NCBI GenBank assembly: GCA_029782355.1
Contig: JAKOUY010000011.1
Location: 62,001 to 126,000 of the forward strand
Source: Actinomycetes bacterium
GTDB taxonomy: Bacteria > Actinomycetota > Acidimicrobiia > Acidimicrobiales > Ilumatobacteraceae
Direction of reading: 5' to 3'
DNA: 64,000 nt
This document shows, piece after piece, positions 61,984 to 64,000 of this stretch. Within the stretch, counting starts at the first letter, position 1. Each line of letters starts with the position of its first letter. The position numbers were made by a program, and so were the translations under genes. Under the pieces are notes generated by a model, which searched no databases, had not been told where the DNA came from, and worked only from the letters and a program-made list of their open reading frames with translations.

Positions 61984-62535
61984 ATGGCTACCAACTTCAT
62001 CAAGCGTCTGATCGATGCCGGCACCCAGTTGGGGGAGACGTCCCGGGAGAACGCCGAGCGCGTCGTGTCCGACATGGTCAAGTCCGGCAAGGTTCGCCGC
62101 CGCGACGCCGAACACACCGTGCAGACGTTGGTCGATCGCGGCCGGGAGACCACCGAGAAGATCGTCACCCTGATCCAGGCCGAGGTGTCCAAGCAGCTGC
62201 GCACGATGGCCGAGCGTCTCGACAGTGCCGAGGCTCGCCTCGAGGGGCTGGCCGGCGAACTGGCCAAGGCCTCCGCCCCGGTGACCCGCCGGCCGGCCAA
62301 GCGCGCCGCCCCCGCCACGCAGGCCCCGGCCGTCCAGCAGGTGGCGCCGGTCAAGAAGGTGGCGCCGGTCACGAAGGTGGCGGCGGTCAAGAAGGCTGCG
62401 CCGGTGAAGAAGGCTGCGCCGGTGAAGAAGGCTGCGCCGGTCAAGAAGGCTGCCCCGGTGAAGAAGTCCGCGCCCGTGAAGAAGGCTGCGCCGGTGAAGA
62501 AGTCCGCAGCCGGCGCAGCGACGCCGTCAGCCTGA
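61984..62535 (+). CDS. Helical protein with histone-H1-like Lys/Ala/Pro repeat tail
   Basis: 183 residues. Residues 1-95 are helical and charged (FIKRLIDAGTQLGETSRENAERVV, ETTEKIVTLIQAEVSKQLRTMAERLDSAEARLEGL), resembling phasin-like or coiled-coil proteins. The rest is a basic tail of hexapeptides of the form xAPVKK. Such tails bind nucleic acids in H1-like bacterial proteins. Position between the HAD phosphatase and tlyA suggests a conserved neighbourhood; function not known. Confidence 0.75.
   Translation: MATNFIKRLIDAGTQLGETSRENAERVVSDMVKSGKVRRRDAEHTVQTLVDRGRETTEKIVTLIQAEVSKQLRTMAERLDSAEARLEGLAGELAKASAPVTRRPAKRAAPATQAPAVQQVAPVKKVAPVTKVAAVKKAAPVKKAAPVKKAAPVKKAAPVKKSAPVKKAAPVKKSAAGAATPSA
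62341..62502 (+). repeat. 18-bp tandem repeat encoding xAPVKK
   Basis: Nine consecutive 18-bp units close to GCGCCGGTGAAGAAGGCT. The central units are nearly identical at DNA level, the outer ones diverged, so copy number is likely to vary between strains. Confidence 0.9.
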
Positions 62536-62536
62536 G

Positions 62537-63295
62537 TTGCGTCGCCGGCAGCGCCTCGACTCGGATCTGGTGCGCCGGGGGCTGGTGACCAGCCGGGTCG
62601 ACGCGGCCCGGCGAATCGAATCCGGCCAGGTCCTGGTCAACGGGGCCGTGGCCGACAAGTCCGCTCGGCTGGTCCATCCCGGCGACGCCGTGGTGCTCGT
62701 CGGGGAGCCGCCGCGCTTCGTCAGCCGTGGCGGTGACAAGCTGGCCGCGGCGCTGTCCGCCTTCGCCATCGATCCCGCCGGTTGGCGAGCCCTCGACGCC
62801 GGTGCCTCCACCGGTGGGTTCACCGACTGCCTGCTGCAACACGGTGCGGCACACGTCGTGGCGGTCGACGTGGGCCACGGACAGCTGCATCCACGGCTGC
62901 GCCAGGACCGGCGCGTCACCGTTCACGAACGGCTGCACGTTCGTGACGTGAACCTGGCCGTCACCGGGGGGCCGATCGACCTGGTCGTCGCCGACCTGTC
63001 GTTCATCTCCTTGCGGCGGGTGCTGGAGCCGTTGTTCGCCGTCTGCCGCGCCGACGCCCGGTACGTGCTGCTGGTCAAGCCGCAGTTCGAGGCCGGCCGC
63101 CAGGAGGCCAGCCGGGGTCGCGGGGTGATCACCGATCCGGCGATCCACCAGCGGGTGCGCGGGGAGATCGACGCCGCGCTGGACGCAGCCGGTGCCGCCG
63201 TCGACGGATGGATCGACTCACCGATCACCGGTGCCGACGGGAACCGCGAGCTGCTTGTGTCCGGTCGAGTCCGTCCACCAACATGCACGCCATGA
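62537..63295 (+). CDS. tlyA: TlyA family rRNA 2'-O-methyltransferase / hemolysin-like
   Basis: 252 residues. The N-terminal S4 RNA-binding domain (LDSDLVRRGLVTSRVDAARRI, VNGAVADKSARLVHPGD) is followed by an FtsJ-like domain with RFVSRGGDKLAAAL, the SAM motif ALDAGASTGGFTDCLL, and VVADLSFISL. In mycobacteria TlyA methylates 16S and 23S rRNA ribose positions. The start is a TTG at 62537; the stop overlaps the nadK ATG. tlyA-nadK order is conserved. Confidence 0.92.
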   Translation: MRRRQRLDSDLVRRGLVTSRVDAARRIESGQVLVNGAVADKSARLVHPGDAVVLVGEPPRFVSRGGDKLAAALSAFAIDPAGWRALDAGASTGGFTDCLLQHGAAHVVAVDVGHGQLHPRLRQDRRVTVHERLHVRDVNLAVTGGPIDLVVADLSFISLRRVLEPLFAVCRADARYVLLVKPQFEAGRQEASRGRGVITDPAIHQRVRGEIDAALDAAGAAVDGWIDSPITGADGNRELLVSGRVRPPTCTP

Positions 63296-64000
63296 CCGCC
63301 GTGCTCCTCGTGGCCCACCACGAGCGCGCCGAGGCCGCGGCGCTGGCTCGCCAGGCCGTCGTCTGGCTGGAAGGCCACGACCTCGCCGCGGTGATGACCC
63401 CGGAGGATGCCGATCGCATCGGTCTGGCGACCTTCGCCGACGAGCGCGCCGTCGAGCGGGCCTCGCTGTGCCTCAGCCTGGGTGGGGACGGCACCATGCT
63501 GCGGGCCATGCACCTCGTCGCCGATCGCGGCACGCCGGTGCTGGGGGTCAACGTCGGCCTGCTCGGCTACCTGACCGAGGTCGAGCCGGCCGGGCTGGAC
63601 TCCGCCCTCGACCGGTGGTCGGCCGGGCAGGCCGCCGGGGGATGGCACATCGAAGAGCGGATGATGCTCGACGTGCGCTTCGGGGAGCGTCGCTGGACGG
63701 CGTGCAACGAAGCCGTGATCGAGCGGCGCGAGCCCGGCCACACGGTGCGGGTGCTGGTCCACCTCGACGGCTCGCCCTTCACCAGCTACGCGGCCGACGG
63801 GATGATCGTCTCCACGGCCACCGGCTCGACGGCCTACTCGTTGTCCGCTCGTGGCCCCGTGGTGTCGCCGACCCACCGAGCCATCCTGGTGACGCCGGTC
63901 GCCGCCCACATGCTGTTCGACCGGACCCTGGTGCTCGGACCCGACGAGCGGGTCGACCTCGAGGTCCTCGGCCATCGCCAGGCGGTGCTGACCGTCGACG
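63292..64000 (+). CDS. nadK: NAD kinase (3' end truncated by window)
   Basis: About 236 residues visible of roughly 290-300. Phosphorylates NAD to NADP. LSLGGDGTMLRAMH is the nucleotide motif, followed by GVNVGLLGYLTEVE, the NE-type site ACNEAVIE and the glycine-rich STATGSTAYSLSARGP. The ATG at 63292 is in an ATGA overlap with tlyA; an ATG at 63283 is in frame three codons earlier. The frame is open to the window end. Confidence 0.95.
   Translation, partial: MTAVLLVAHHERAEAAALARQAVVWLEGHDLAAVMTPEDADRIGLATFADERAVERASLCLSLGGDGTMLRAMHLVADRGTPVLGVNVGLLGYLTEVEPAGLDSALDRWSAGQAAGGWHIEERMMLDVRFGERRWTACNEAVIERREPGHTVRVLVHLDGSPFTSYAADGMIVSTATGSTAYSLSARGPVVSPTHRAILVTPVAAHMLFDRTLVLGPDERVDLEVLGHRQAVLTVD

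Overview
The window is a high-GC, gene-dense chromosome segment of an actinobacterium. The 16S rRNA gene, the ClgR/ClpP genes, mIHF, DUF1844 next to infC, and the helicase-motif-less PriA all point to Actinomycetota. The 16S signatures and the gene mix suggest class Acidimicrobiia (Ilumatobacter-like), but this is inferred from memory and not from a tree. It is core chromosome: no phage, plasmid, transposon or CRISPR array was seen, and no tRNA gene was recognised.

Layout. 1-7.7 kb: alaS (5' end cut off by the window) - ruvX - mltG - aroE - aroC - aroK - aroB, tightly coupled. 7.7-9.2 kb: a Tat-exported PhoD-like phosphatase on the other strand. 9.3-13.3 kb: aroQ - M24 peptidase - efp - nusB - DUF2079 membrane protein. 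13.4-16.4 kb: a ClgR-type regulator convergent with, and overlapping, two clpP genes, one of which has Gly in place of the catalytic Ser; then a frameshifted glycosyltransferase-methyltransferase fusion. 16.6-27.5 kb: carA - carB - pyrD - mihF - gmk - rpoZ - coaBC - metK - priA. 27.5-31.1 kb: rsmC-like (minus), def - fmt - rsmB - mogA. 31.2-34.9 kb: a large sulfatase, hisG, a cold-shock-like protein and an alkyltransferase-like protein. 34.8-40.9 kb: DUF1844 (minus), infC - rpmI - rplT - SpoU methyltransferase, pheS - pheT. 41-47.9 kb: yqgE (minus), argC - argB - argD - argF - argR - argH - mpg. 47.9-50.9 kb: zinc-ribbon protein (minus), ppk2, tyrS. 50.9-56.3 kb: an rrn operon (16S-23S-5S, no spacer tRNA) with promoter, processing stems and terminator. 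56.3-64 kb: TPR protein, SSB-like protein, HD protein, fba and DUF1015 (both minus), HAD phosphatase, an H1-like Lys/Ala/Pro repeat protein, tlyA and nadK (cut off by the window).

How the genes work together. Five shikimate-pathway enzymes, the carbamoyl-phosphate/arginine genes (carAB plus an arg cluster under ArgR) and a translation set (alaS, pheST, tyrS, infC, L35, L20, EF-P, def, fmt, rRNA methyltransferases, rrn) dominate. carA and argC carry the same pair of TGCAT-N4-ATGCA boxes 20 bp apart, linking them as a probable ArgR regulon.

The most general unexplained signal is a short hexamer close to YAGNNT placed 6-8 nt before the start codon at roughly eighteen transcription-unit heads on both strands. 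It reads as a -10 box giving leaderless mRNAs and helps to choose several starts. Other points of interest are an ATA start for infC behind a structured leader, a pheS leader ORF, and the ClgR/ClpP arrangement with an ssrA-like C-terminus on ClgR.
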